This document shows positions 8,793-16,759 of a stretch of DNA of 64,000 nucleotides, one piece after another. The position numbers and the translations under genes are program-made. Under the pieces are notes generated by a model, which searched no databases, was not told the DNA's origin, and saw only the letters and a list, made by a program, of their open reading frames with translations. Source of the DNA: Serpens sp035497915 (lineage in GTDB: Bacteria; Pseudomonadota; Gammaproteobacteria; Pseudomonadales; Pseudomonadaceae); NCBI RefSeq assembly GCF_035497915.1, contig NZ_DATJCS010000041.1, positions 1 to 64,000 on the forward strand. The letters are read 5' to 3'. Every line of letters begins with the position of its first letter. Position 1 is the stretch's first letter.

Positions 8793-10106
8793 TCAGCTGG
8801 CGCGCAGCGGCACGCTCAGGCTGACGCGCAGGCCGTCGGGGCGGTTGTCGAAGTCGAGCCGGGCCGCGCAGCGCTCGGCAATCGCCTGGACGATGGCCAG
8901 GCCCAGGCCGTTCCCGTTGCCCTGGCTCCAGAAACGCTGGGTCAGCCGGGACAGGTGTGTGTCGGGCACGCCGGCGCCATGATCGCGCACCGTGAAGCGT
9001 ACCCGGCCCGTATCTTCCGCCACCCACAGCTCCACGCGGGTGCCCGGCGGCGTATGGCGCACGGCATTCTCCAGCAGATTGCGCAACGCGGTGATGGCCA
9101 GCACCGTGGGCATGGCCAGCGGGGTGCTGGTCAGTGGCTCCGTCAGCTGCAGCGCGACAGGCGCCGGGCTGACATCGTGAATGGCCAGTTCGGCCACTTC
9201 GCGGGCCGACAGGGGTTCGTCGTCTTCCAGCGGCAGCTGGCCTTCCAGGCGCGCCAGTAGCAGCAACTGCTCCAGGGTGCGCTGCAGGCGATCGGCACCC
9301 TGTTCGGCATTGGCCAGCGCCTGTTCGGCGGCGGCGCCATCGGTCATGCGCGCCACCTGCAGGCAGGTCTTGATCACCGTCAGCGGGCTGCGCAGCTCGT
9401 GGGCCATGTTGTTGGTCAGGCTGCGTTCGCGCTCCATGGCTGCGGCGATGCGTTCCAGCAGCAGGTTCTGGGAGGTCACCAGCGGCTGCAGTTCGCTGGG
9501 CAGGTCCTGATCGGGCAGTGCGCGCAGATCGTCGGCGCTGCGCCGTGCCAGGGCTTCGCGGATGCGCGTCAGCGGCGCCAGGCCCTTGCCGATGCCCAGC
9601 CAGAGAATGGCCAGGCTGCCGAGCAGCGCGACCAGGGCTGGCACCATGGCGCTCAGCCAGATGGAGCGTTCCAGTTGCGAACGTTCGTCGAGGCGGTCGG
9701 CTGTGGTGATGCGCAGGCCCTCGTCGTTGATCAGCGTGTAACTGCGCCAGAGGAGGCCATCGATGGTTTGCGAACGGTACCCCTTCTGCGCCGGGTCCAG
9801 CGGGTCGCCAGGCAGGGCGTGGCTGCGCGCCAGTACGGTGCCGCGCAGGGAGCTGACTTGGCAGCGCAGGCCATTGGGAATGCCCAGTTGTTGCGCGCTC
9901 AAACGCTGCTCATCCAGACTGTTGAGCAGGTCTGCCGGCAGTTGCGCCACCAGCCCGGCGACCATGCGTGCCGAGGCGGCCAGGCGCTGATCCAGGGCCA
10001 GCATGGTCTGATTGCGCAGATCGAAGAGCAGCCAGGTGGCCGTCAGGGTCCAGAGCAGCAGGAAGGCGCTGCCGAGGATCAGGCTCAGGCGCAGACGCAG
10101 GCTCAT
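8793..10106 (-). CDS. Sensor histidine kinase, PmrB/QseC-like
   Basis: A 437-residue inner-membrane histidine kinase. Transmembrane helices lie at about residues 8-29 and 150-172 and flank a periplasmic sensor of roughly 120 residues. A HAMP-like linker (LAPLTRIREALARRS) follows, then the H-box NNMAHELRSPLTV with the phospho-accepting histidine near 237, the N-box NLLENAVRHTPPG, and G-boxes DHGAGV and GNGNGLGLAI. It overlaps the upstream response-regulator gene by four bases (ATGA), so the pair is translationally coupled. The ligand is unknown. This architecture belongs to the PmrB/QseC/TctE group. Confidence 0.94.
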   Translation of the reverse strand: MSLRLRLSLILGSAFLLLWTLTATWLLFDLRNQTMLALDQRLAASARMVAGLVAQLPADLLNSLDEQRLSAQQLGIPNGLRCQVSSLRGTVLARSHALPGDPLDPAQKGYRSQTIDGLLWRSYTLINDEGLRITTADRLDERSQLERSIWLSAMVPALVALLGSLAILWLGIGKGLAPLTRIREALARRSADDLRALPDQDLPSELQPLVTSQNLLLERIAAAMERERSLTNNMAHELRSPLTVIKTCLQVARMTDGAAAEQALANAEQGADRLQRTLEQLLLLARLEGQLPLEDDEPLSAREVAELAIHDVSPAPVALQLTEPLTSTPLAMPTVLAITALRNLLENAVRHTPPGTRVELWVAEDTGRVRFTVRDHGAGVPDTHLSRLTQRFWSQGNGNGLGLAIVQAIAERCAARLDFDNRPDGLRVSLSVPLRAS

Positions 10107-10777
10107 GCGTCGGTCCGCCCGGGTTCGCCGAGGCGGTAGCCCAGGCCACGTACCGTCTCGATGATCTGGCTGCCCAGCTTGCGGCGCAGGTGGTGGATAT
10201 GCACGTTAAGGGCATTGCTCTCCACGTCGTCGGCGAAGCCGTAGAGCGCGTTCTTCAGCTGTTCCCCGCTGAGAATGCGCCCCGGGTTGTCCAGCAGGGT
10301 TTCCAGCAGGGCGTGTTCGCGCCGGGTCAGTTCCACCGGCAGGCCGTCGAGCAGCGCTTCGCGGGTGCTGGGGTCGTAGCGCAGCGGGCCGTGCTCGACC
10401 GGATTCACGCAGCGGCCGCCGGCACGTCGCTTCAGGCTGTACAGGCGCGCGGTCAGTTCGCGCAAGTCGAAGGGCTTGAGCAGGTAATCGTCGGCGCCGG
10501 CCTGCAGGCCGGCGACCCGGTCGCTCACCGTGTCGCGGGCGCTGAGCATCAGCACCGGGGTGGTCAACCCCTGCCGGCGCAAGCGTTGCAGCAGCGACAG
10601 GCCATCCTCGTCGGGCAGGCCGACGTCGAGCACCAGCACATCGAAGATCGCCGCGCGCAGCAAGGCCTCGGCGGCGGCGGCGCTTGCCGCATGCTCGGTG
10701 GTCAGCCCCTGAACATTGAGGCCGGCGACGATGGCGCTGGCGATCAGGGGGTCGTCTTCGACGAGCAGGACAAGCAT
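10103..10777 (-). CDS. OmpR/PhoB-family response regulator, PmrA/QseB-like
   Basis: A 224-residue response regulator. The receiver domain holds the acidic pair EDD (residues 7-9), the phosphorylation aspartate in VLDVGLPDEDG near 51, the Thr/Ser position in MLSARD and the lysine in LLKPFD. The C-terminal winged helix shows the PmrA/QseB signature VESNALNVHIHHLRRKLG and ETVRGLGYRLG. It begins the two-gene operon with the kinase. The divergent tsdBA genes start 233 bp away, and a direct repeat of the kind bound by PmrA/QseB regulators lies in that gap (10888-10904), so self-control and control of tsdBA are both possible. Confidence 0.95.
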   Translation of the reverse strand: MLVLLVEDDPLIASAIVAGLNVQGLTTEHAASAAAAEALLRAAIFDVLVLDVGLPDEDGLSLLQRLRRQGLTTPVLMLSARDTVSDRVAGLQAGADDYLLKPFDLRELTARLYSLKRRAGGRCVNPVEHGPLRYDPSTREALLDGLPVELTRREHALLETLLDNPGRILSGEQLKNALYGFADDVESNALNVHIHHLRRKLGSQIIETVRGLGYRLGEPGRTDA

Positions 10778-10887
10778 GGCAAATCACTTACGACAGAAAC
10801 GTGGCGGCATTATGCCCTGCCGCGCGCCGCGAATGCTGATCCGGATCAGACGGTCTGCGACCTTTGGAGGGAGGCCGGCAGTCCGAA

Positions 10888-10904
10888 CTTAACGCAGCCT
10901 TAAT
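10888..10904. promoter_or_regulatory. CTTAA direct repeat, candidate PmrA/QseB-type operator
   Basis: CTTAAC (10888-10893) and CTTAAT (10899-10904) repeat with an 11-bp period. PmrA and QseB regulators bind two CTTAA-like half-sites one helical turn apart. The site sits between the regulator's own gene and tsdB, so it could serve either or both. Confidence 0.55.
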
Positions 10905-11010
10905 CGAGCTGCGGCAATTTGGCACGGTGGTTTCATAGGGTCTTTGCGTCGTGCCCACAGACGGCGAAAGGATCTGCCCGATGTACATCTCCAATGATGA
11001 GGGGAGCGCA

Positions 11011-11649
11011 ATGAAGAAGCTTCTGACCCCGTTGACCCTGGCCGTGGCGCTGAGCGCGGCCACCAGCGCCCAGGCGCTGGAAGGCGACGCCAAGGCCGGC
11101 CAGCAGGCCGCGGCCGTCTGCACCAGCTGCCACCAGCCCGATGGCGGCGGCATGAACATCGCCGGTGGCCAATCCTGGCCGCGCCTGGCGGGCCTGAATG
11201 CCGACTACCTGTACAAGCAGCTGAACGACATCAAGGCCGGCAGCCGCCAGAGCCCGGTGATGATGCCGTTCGTGAACATGCTGACCGATCAGCAGATGCG
11301 TGATGTGGCGGTCTATTACAGCCAGCTTCCCGCCACCGCCGGCAAGGGCGGCGAGCAGGCCAGCGCCGAGGAACTGGCCCACGGCGAAAAGCTCGCCACC
11401 GTCGGCGACTGGGAGCGCTACATCGTGCCCTGCCAGAGCTGCCATGGGCCGAACAACCAGGGCGTGGGCGCAAACTTCCCGGCGCTGGCCGGTCAGAACG
11501 CGGGTTATATCGCCGATCAGTTGCACGCCTGGAAGAACGGCACCCGCGACAACGACCCCCTGCATCTGATGCTGGCGATTGCCGAGCGTATGGATGAGAA
11601 GGATATCCGCGCGGTATCCCAGTGGCTGTCCCGGCAGCCGGCCAAGTGA
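11011..11649 (+). CDS. tsdB: Dihaem cytochrome c4-like electron acceptor of thiosulfate dehydrogenase
   Basis: A 212-residue exported dihaem cytochrome c. A Sec signal peptide (MKKLLTPLTLAVALSAATSA) precedes two c-type domains with haem sites CTSCH and CQSCH. Later methionines (MMPFVNML and LHLMLAIAERM) are candidate axial ligands. The start at 11011 is preferred over in-frame codons upstream because GGGGAG lies just before it and the signal peptide begins there. It ends 11 bp before tsdA. A c4-like dihaem protein paired with TsdA is known as TsdB in Pseudomonas stutzeri, where it takes electrons from thiosulfate oxidation. The assignment relies on this pairing. Confidence 0.88.
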   Translation: MKKLLTPLTLAVALSAATSAQALEGDAKAGQQAAAVCTSCHQPDGGGMNIAGGQSWPRLAGLNADYLYKQLNDIKAGSRQSPVMMPFVNMLTDQQMRDVAVYYSQLPATAGKGGEQASAEELAHGEKLATVGDWERYIVPCQSCHGPNNQGVGANFPALAGQNAGYIADQLHAWKNGTRDNDPLHLMLAIAERMDEKDIRAVSQWLSRQPAK

Positions 11650-11660
11650 GGAGCGAGTCG

Positions 11661-12653
11661 ATGAATACCCCATTCGTGAAACTGGCCGCCGCCGTCGCGG
11701 TCGGCCTGCTGAGCCTGAACGCCAGCGCGGAAGTGCGCTTCCCGGTCGAGATGCCCAAGCCGAAGGAAGGTCAGCTGGTGCATGTGCCGCCGACCATGGA
11801 CGACCTGGAAAAGAGCGCAATGCACCCGGAGCTGAAGCGGGTGATCCGCCGTGGCCATGACCTGTTCATGAACACCCAGCAGCTGCGCGGCAAGAACGTG
11901 TTCAACAGCATGAACTGCAGCAGCTGCCACATGGGCGAAGGGCGCCTGCCTTACGCCGGTCCGGTGTGGCCGGCGGCCGTCACCCTGCCGGACTTCCGGC
12001 CGAAGAACAACCATGTGAACAACCTGGAAGAGCGCATCGCCGGCTGCTTCAGCTTTTCCATGAACGGCAAGCCGCCGGCCTATGGCAGCGACGACATGCT
12101 GGCGCTGTCCGCCTACCATCAGTGGCTGGCCAAGGGTGCCGAGATGTATCCCACTGCGCCGATCTACGGGCGTGGCTATCCGAAGCTGAGCGACCCGCAG
12201 CAGAAGCCGGATCAGGCGCGTGGCAAGCAGATCTACGAGGCCAAGTGCAGCATCTGCCACGGCAAGGACGGCGCCGGCCTGGTGCAGAACGACAAGGTGG
12301 TGTTCCCGGCGGTGTGGGGCGACCGCTCCTACAACTGGGGCGCCGGCATCTCCCGTCACTTCACCCTGGCGGCCTTCGTCAAGCACAACATGCCGCTGGG
12401 CCAGCGCGGCACCCTGAGCGACCAGGAAGCCTGGGACGTGGCGCAGTACATCAACACCCAGGAGCGCCCGCAGGACCCGCGCTACACCGGTGACGTGAAG
12501 GAAACCCGTGCCAAGTACGAGGCTACCTTCCACAAGACCACCAGCTATGGCCTGACCGTCAATGGCAAGTTGCTGGGCGACCACGACAATGTGGGTGAGA
12601 AGGACTTCCTCAAGCCCGAAGCGCTCAAGCCGCGCACCTTCCGGGCTGAATAA
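11661..12653 (+). CDS. tsdA: Thiosulfate dehydrogenase (tetrathionate-forming)
   Basis: A 330-residue periplasmic dihaem enzyme that joins two thiosulfates to tetrathionate. After a signal peptide (about residues 1-23) come two haem sites, CSSCH near residue 91 and CSICH near 197. The key feature is NNLEERIAGCFSFSMNG: in TsdA this cysteine is the unusual Cys ligand of the catalytic haem, so the enzyme is likely active and not a plain cytochrome. GAGGAG precedes the ATG. It is the second gene of tsdBA; electrons should flow to TsdB and then to terminal oxidases. A strong hairpin follows at 12665-12696. Confidence 0.93.
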   Translation: MNTPFVKLAAAVAVGLLSLNASAEVRFPVEMPKPKEGQLVHVPPTMDDLEKSAMHPELKRVIRRGHDLFMNTQQLRGKNVFNSMNCSSCHMGEGRLPYAGPVWPAAVTLPDFRPKNNHVNNLEERIAGCFSFSMNGKPPAYGSDDMLALSAYHQWLAKGAEMYPTAPIYGRGYPKLSDPQQKPDQARGKQIYEAKCSICHGKDGAGLVQNDKVVFPAVWGDRSYNWGAGISRHFTLAAFVKHNMPLGQRGTLSDQEAWDVAQYINTQERPQDPRYTGDVKETRAKYEATFHKTTSYGLTVNGKLLGDHDNVGEKDFLKPEALKPRTFRAE

Positions 12654-12664
12654 GCCCGTCCCCG

Positions 12665-12696
12665 AGCCGGCGCCCACCGAGCGGTGTGCGCCGGCT
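12665..12696 (+). terminator. Hairpin after tsdA
   Basis: AGCCGGCGC (12665-12673) pairs perfectly with GCGCCGGCT (12688-12696), with a smaller inner stem. No T-run of note follows, so it is a likely but not certain terminator. Confidence 0.55.
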
Positions 12697-12708
12697 TCCG
12701 ATCTGCCC

Positions 12709-12799
12709 TGTAGGGCCGGCTTTACGCCGGCCGGCGGGCTTAAGCCCGCGCCGTGGCGCCGGGCTCATCCCCGCCGGCCGGGATAAACCCGGCCCTACA
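12709..12799. repeat. REP-like doublet, family GTAGGGCCGG, copy 1
   Basis: Two inverted copies of a palindromic unit. The left begins TGTAGGGCCGGCTTTACGCC (12709 on); the right ends AAACCCGGCCCTACA (12799). Each unit can form a GGCCGGC/GCCGGCC hairpin. Related copies lie at 53644-53736 and 60410-60487. This matches the REP/REPIN style of Pseudomonas intergenic repeats. Confidence 0.8.
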
Positions 12800-12821
12800 A
12801 GGGGGGCGGCGGCTTACGGGT

Positions 12822-13862
12822 TTATACCGCTCGCCGCCTCGCCAGGGCGCGCTGCAATGCCTGCACCAGGGCGGCCATCAGCAGTACCAGCACGATCCCC
12901 AATATCACGTTCAGCAAGCGGCCCTGCGGCTGTTGCCAGTCCGTGGCCAGCCCTTCGCGCAGCAGCAGGCAGCCGAGCGTGGTCTGGATGGCGAACAGCA
13001 GGTAATGGCTGGCCTGAAAGGCGCGGTTGACGAAGATCACCGGCAGCAGCAGAGCGCTGAGCAGCAACGGCCGCTGCAGGCTGTGGCCGACGGCGGTCAT
13101 CAGTGCGCTGACCAGCAGCACGGCCAGGGCCATGTACAGCAGCGGGCGCAGCCCCTGCACCAGGTTGAGCTGCAGCATGATCACCACCGTCAGGCTCAGC
13201 CAGTAGCCGTGGGCCAGTTCCAGCCGTTCGATGAACAGGCCGGCCAGCCCCAGGGACAGCACGCAGGCCAGTGCGTGCAGCAGCCACGGTTCGCGCGGAA
13301 CGCTGCGGGCCTGGCGCCGCATCACGCGCAACACCGCCAGCAGGCGCGGCATGTACGGCCAGGTGCGCAACGCATGCAGGCCGCGCAGGATGAAGGCCAG
13401 CAATGCGGTCCACAGGGCGCCGAGCAGGAACAGCATGGCGATCGCCCCGGCATTGTTCAGGTCGCTGTGGTTCAGGCTGCCCTGGCCGAGGCACAGGCAC
13501 ACCGCCAGGCCGAGGCCGAGCTTGCCGGCTTCGTTGCCGTAGCGTTGCAGGCGGGCCAGCAGCAGGCCCATGGCGGCGAACAGCACCAGGCTGAGCAGCG
13601 GATGCGTGGCGGCGGTGTAGCCGAGGGCGGCCGCAGCGGCGCCGAAGGTGCCCATGAGCAGCATGCGCAGCATGCCGTAGCGGTGCAGCGGATTGGCCAG
13701 GGCCGCCTGGAACGCCCCCAGGGCTGCCCACAGGAAGCCGTTATGGCCGCTGACCAGGCCGAGTATCAAGGGCAGGGCGCAGCCGAGCGTGGCGACAGTG
13801 GCGACACCCCAGACCGGTGCCGAAAAGCCGTGGCGGACGGCATGGGGAATACGAAGACGCAT
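12822..13862 (-). CDS. FUSC-family inner-membrane protein
   Basis: A 346-residue polytopic protein of the FUSC (fusaric-acid-resistance-like, YccS-like) family, related to aromatic acid exporters. Two blocks of hydrophobic helices are visible (about residues 15-140 and 205-330), and the second holds the family-type run YWLSLTVVIMLQ. It lacks the large soluble domain of full-length AaeB or YccS proteins, and no membrane-fusion partner is adjacent, so an export role is uncertain. The frame is open to 13952, past the dgt stop; the ATG at 13862 is preferred because the helix block starts soon after, but no clear ribosome-binding site supports it. Confidence 0.82.
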   Translation of the reverse strand: MRLRIPHAVRHGFSAPVWGVATVATLGCALPLILGLVSGHNGFLWAALGAFQAALANPLHRYGMLRMLLMGTFGAAAAALGYTAATHPLLSLVLFAAMGLLLARLQRYGNEAGKLGLGLAVCLCLGQGSLNHSDLNNAGAIAMLFLLGALWTALLAFILRGLHALRTWPYMPRLLAVLRVMRRQARSVPREPWLLHALACVLSLGLAGLFIERLELAHGYWLSLTVVIMLQLNLVQGLRPLLYMALAVLLVSALMTAVGHSLQRPLLLSALLLPVIFVNRAFQASHYLLFAIQTTLGCLLLREGLATDWQQPQGRLLNVILGIVLVLLMAALVQALQRALARRRAV

Positions 13863-13948
13863 GGTTCGGGTGTCGTGTCGGGATCGGGACTCTGCGGCGA
13901 AGCGGGTTGCCTGCGCTGAGTAGACTGACTCACGCAGGCAACGTTCAG

Positions 13949-15280
13949 TCACAGCGGGCGTGCCCTGCCGGTCAGTTCCAGGGCCATCTCACTGGCGTAG
14001 CTGTCGGTCATCCCGGCGATGAAATCCAGCATGCGCAGATAGCCCCGGTACAGCGGCCAGTGCGGATCGGGCGCGTTGTTGCCCAGCAGGTCGAGCACCC
14101 GGCGATGCTTGAACGAGGGCGTACGCCCGCCATGCTGCTCGCGTGCCGCGCCGCAGAAGGCGTTGAGCAGGATTTCCAGGGTGGTGTAGGCGCCGATCTC
14201 GTGCAGCGTCTTGCGCTTGTCCTGGAAGATCTTCTCCCGCGCGGTGGCCTTGGCCTGCTGCACGCAATAACGCGCCGGCCCCTGCATGTGCTCCACCAGG
14301 TCGCCTTCCAGGGTGCCGGCCAGCAGGGCGTCGCGCTGGTCGACGAAGGCCCGCGCGGCGGCGTTGGTCAGGTGCTCGATGGCCTTGCCGCGCAGGATCG
14401 CCAGCTTGCGCCGGCGCGAATCGTGCGGACCGAGCTGGCGGTAGGTTTCCGGCAGGTCGTCGCCGACCAGGCCGAGCAGCAGGGCTTCCACCTCGGCGTA
14501 ATCGAGCAGGTCCATTTCCAGGCCATCTTCCAGGTCGATCAGGCCGTAGCAGATGTCGTCCGCCGCCTCCATCAGGTAGACCAGCGGATGCCGCGCCCAG
14601 CGCTGCTCGTCCAGCTGTGGCAGGCCCAGCTTGCCGGCGATCTGCTCCAGCACCGGTAGCTCGCTCTGGTAGCAGCCGAACTTGTGCTTCTTGTAGCCCA
14701 GGGCGTCGGCGTGGCGGGAGCTCCAGGGATACTTCAGGTAGGTGCCGAGGGTGGCGTAGGTGAGGCGCATGCCGCCGTCGAACTGGTGATATTCGAGCTG
14801 GGTCAGCACCCGCAGGCCCTGGGCGTTGCCTTCGAAATGCAGGAAGTCGTTGCGCTGGTCGTCGTCCATGTCGTCCAGCCAGCCACGTTCGCCGGCCTGC
14901 TGGAACCAGTGGCGAATGGCGTCCTCCCCGGAATGGCCGAACGGCGGGTTGCCGATGTCGTGGGCCAGGCAGGCGGATTGCACGATCATGCCCAGGTCGC
15001 CCGGGTCGCACCATTCCGGCAGCTCGCCGCGCAGCATCTCGCCGACGCGCATGGCCAGCGAACGGCCGACGCAGCTGACTTCCAGGGAGTGGGTCAGGCG
15101 CGTGTGGATGTGGTCGTTGCTGGATACCGGGTGCACCTGGGTCTTGCGGCCCAGGCGCCGAAAGGCGCCGGAGAAGATCACCCGGTCGTGGTCCTTGTGG
15201 AACGGCGAGCGGCCAAGTTCCTCGGTGCCGTGCGCGGGCTTGCCGAGGCGTTCGCGGCTGAGCAGGGAGTGCCAGTCCAA
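13949..15280 (-). CDS. dgt: Deoxyguanosinetriphosphate triphosphohydrolase-like protein
   Basis: A 443-residue HD-domain dNTP triphosphohydrolase, which cuts dNTPs to deoxynucleoside and triphosphate and tunes dNTP pools. Metal-binding motifs are in place: RLTHSLEV (first His), CLAHDIGNPPFGH (the HD pair near residue 107), and the downstream aspartate in YLMEAADDICYGLIDLEDG. The N-terminal DRVIFSGAFRRLGRKTQV is typical of the family. The length equals that of P. aeruginosa type-2 dNTPases as I recall. Genes on both sides share the strand, but a FUSC overlap is unlikely to be real, so it is probably transcribed alone. Confidence 0.95.
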   Translation of the reverse strand: MDWHSLLSRERLGKPAHGTEELGRSPFHKDHDRVIFSGAFRRLGRKTQVHPVSSNDHIHTRLTHSLEVSCVGRSLAMRVGEMLRGELPEWCDPGDLGMIVQSACLAHDIGNPPFGHSGEDAIRHWFQQAGERGWLDDMDDDQRNDFLHFEGNAQGLRVLTQLEYHQFDGGMRLTYATLGTYLKYPWSSRHADALGYKKHKFGCYQSELPVLEQIAGKLGLPQLDEQRWARHPLVYLMEAADDICYGLIDLEDGLEMDLLDYAEVEALLLGLVGDDLPETYRQLGPHDSRRRKLAILRGKAIEHLTNAAARAFVDQRDALLAGTLEGDLVEHMQGPARYCVQQAKATAREKIFQDKRKTLHEIGAYTTLEILLNAFCGAAREQHGGRTPSFKHRRVLDLLGNNAPDPHWPLYRGYLRMLDFIAGMTDSYASEMALELTGRARPL

Positions 15281-15380
15281 GGGCGGGTCTCCAGAAGGGG
15301 CGGAGGCTGAAGCTTGGCCACTTCCGGCAGATTGGACAAGCTGAGAACAGGGCGTCGTTCGCGGTGCGCTTGCCAGCCAG

Positions 15381-15458
15381 GTAGGGTGGGTAACTCGCGC
15401 AGCGATTACCCACCGAAGGGGGCTGCGGTAGACAAGGCTGCGCCGTTGTCTACCCTAC
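15381..15458. repeat. REP-like doublet, family GTAGGGTGGG
   Basis: Left unit GTAGGGTGGGTAACTCGCGC (15381 on, closing with GATTACCCACC at 15414) and a right inverted unit ending GTTGTCTACCCTAC (15427-15458). Such GTAGGGTGG palindromes are common in Pseudomonas intergenic DNA. A degenerate relative, GTAGGATGGACAACG, is at 53750. Confidence 0.75.
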
Positions 15459-15481
15459 GGTCCTCCACGGGGCCTGAAACG

Positions 15482-15509
15482 AAAAAGGCGCCCGAAGGCG
15501 CCTTTTTTC
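15482..15509. terminator. Bidirectional terminator after fabB
   Basis: AAAAAGGCGCC, a CGAA loop, then GGCGCCTTTTTT. A perfect stem with A-run before and T-run after, so it can end transcription on either strand. It lies just past the fabB stop. Confidence 0.9.
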
Positions 15510-15526
15510 ATTTCTGCGGACCGGGC

Positions 15527-16747
15527 TTACTTGCCCTGCCAGCGCTTCAGCACCAGGGTGGCGTTGGTGCCACCGAAGCCGAAGCTGTTGCTCATCACGG
15601 TGTCGAGCTTGGCGTTCTCGACGGTGGTGCGCTGGATCGGCAGGTCGGCGACTTCCGGGTCCAGTTCCTCGATGTTGGCCGAGCCGGCGATGAAGTTGCC
15701 TTCCATCATCAGCAGGCAGTAGATCGCTTCCTGCACGCCGGCGGCGCCCAGGGAGTGGCCGGACAGGCTCTTGGTGGAGCTGATGGCCGGGGCCTTGTCG
15801 CCGAACACTTCGCGCACGGCGCGGGCTTCCGCGACGTCGCCGACCGGAGTCGAGGTGCCATGGGTATTCAGGTAGTCGATCGGGCTGTCGACGGTGGCCA
15901 GGGCCTGCTGCATGCAGCGCACCGCGCCTTCACCGCTCGGGGCGACCATGTCGTAGCCGTCGGAGGTGGCGCCGTAGCCGACGATTTCCGCGTAGATCTT
16001 GGCGCCACGGGCCAGGGCGTGTTCCAGCTCCTCGACCACCACCATGCCGCCACCGCCGGCGATCACGAAGCCGTCACGCTTGGCGTCGTAGGCGCGGGAG
16101 GCCTTTTCCGGGGCGTCGTTGTACTGGGTGGACAGGGCGCCCATGGCATCGAACAGGAAGCTCTGGCTCCAGTGTTCTTCTTCACCGCCGCCGGCGAAGA
16201 CGATGTCCTGCTTGCCCATCTGGATCTGCTCGACGGCGTTGCCGATGCAATGCGCGCTGGTGGCGCAGGCCGAGGAGATCGAGTAGTTGACGCCCTTGAT
16301 CTTGAAGGGGGTGGCCAGGCATGCGGATACGGTGCTGCCCATGGTGCGCGGCACGCGGTACGGGCCGACGCGCTTGACGCCCTTCTCGCGCAGGATGTCC
16401 ATGGCTTCCATCTGGTTGAAGGTGGAAGCGCCGCCCGAGCCGGCGATCAGGCCGGTGCGCGGGTTGGAGATCTGCTCCTCGCTCAGGCCGGCATCGGCGA
16501 TGGCCTGCTGCATGGACAGGTAGGCAAAGGCCGCAGCGTCGCCCATGAACCGGTAGACCTTGCGATCGATCAGCTCTTCCAGATTCAGGTCCACCGAGCC
16601 GGATACCTGGCTACGCAGGCCCATTTCCGCATAGGACGGATTGAAACGGATGCCCGGGCGGCTGGCGCGCAGGCTGGCGGAGACGGTTTCTTTATCGGTG
16701 CCCAGGCAGGAAACGATGCCCAGGCCGGTAATCACGACGCGACGCAT
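15527..16747 (-). CDS. fabB: 3-oxoacyl-ACP synthase I
   Basis: A 406-residue beta-ketoacyl-ACP synthase I, needed to lengthen cis-unsaturated acyl chains made by FabA. The thiolase-fold catalytic triad is intact: the nucleophilic cysteine in SSACATSAHC near 163, His in NTHGTSTPVGD near 298 and His in SLSGHSLGAAG near 333. The N-terminus MRRVVITGLGIVSCLGTD is typical. It starts 12 bp after the fabA stop, so the pair is an operon under one promoter upstream of fabA, the standard arrangement in pseudomonads for anaerobic unsaturated fatty acid synthesis. Confidence 0.98.
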   Translation of the reverse strand: MRRVVITGLGIVSCLGTDKETVSASLRASRPGIRFNPSYAEMGLRSQVSGSVDLNLEELIDRKVYRFMGDAAAFAYLSMQQAIADAGLSEEQISNPRTGLIAGSGGASTFNQMEAMDILREKGVKRVGPYRVPRTMGSTVSACLATPFKIKGVNYSISSACATSAHCIGNAVEQIQMGKQDIVFAGGGEEEHWSQSFLFDAMGALSTQYNDAPEKASRAYDAKRDGFVIAGGGGMVVVEELEHALARGAKIYAEIVGYGATSDGYDMVAPSGEGAVRCMQQALATVDSPIDYLNTHGTSTPVGDVAEARAVREVFGDKAPAISSTKSLSGHSLGAAGVQEAIYCLLMMEGNFIAGSANIEELDPEVADLPIQRTTVENAKLDTVMSNSFGFGGTNATLVLKRWQGK

Positions 16748-16759
16748 ACGGATTGACCC

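Noticed and set aside
7235..8824. A 529-codon plus-strand frame antisense to the HD-GYP gene
   Set aside because: Product is a repetitive Gln/Gly/Ala/His-rich string without motif; the opposite strand is clearly coding.
10920..10935. Possible sigma-54 promoter TGGCAC-N5-TTTCA before tsdB
   Set aside because: The -24 part fits but the essential GC at -12 is missing, and no enhancer-binding regulator is nearby.
15314..16756. A 480-codon plus-strand frame antisense to fabB
   Set aside because: It runs through a terminator and REP units and reads the reverse of fabB.
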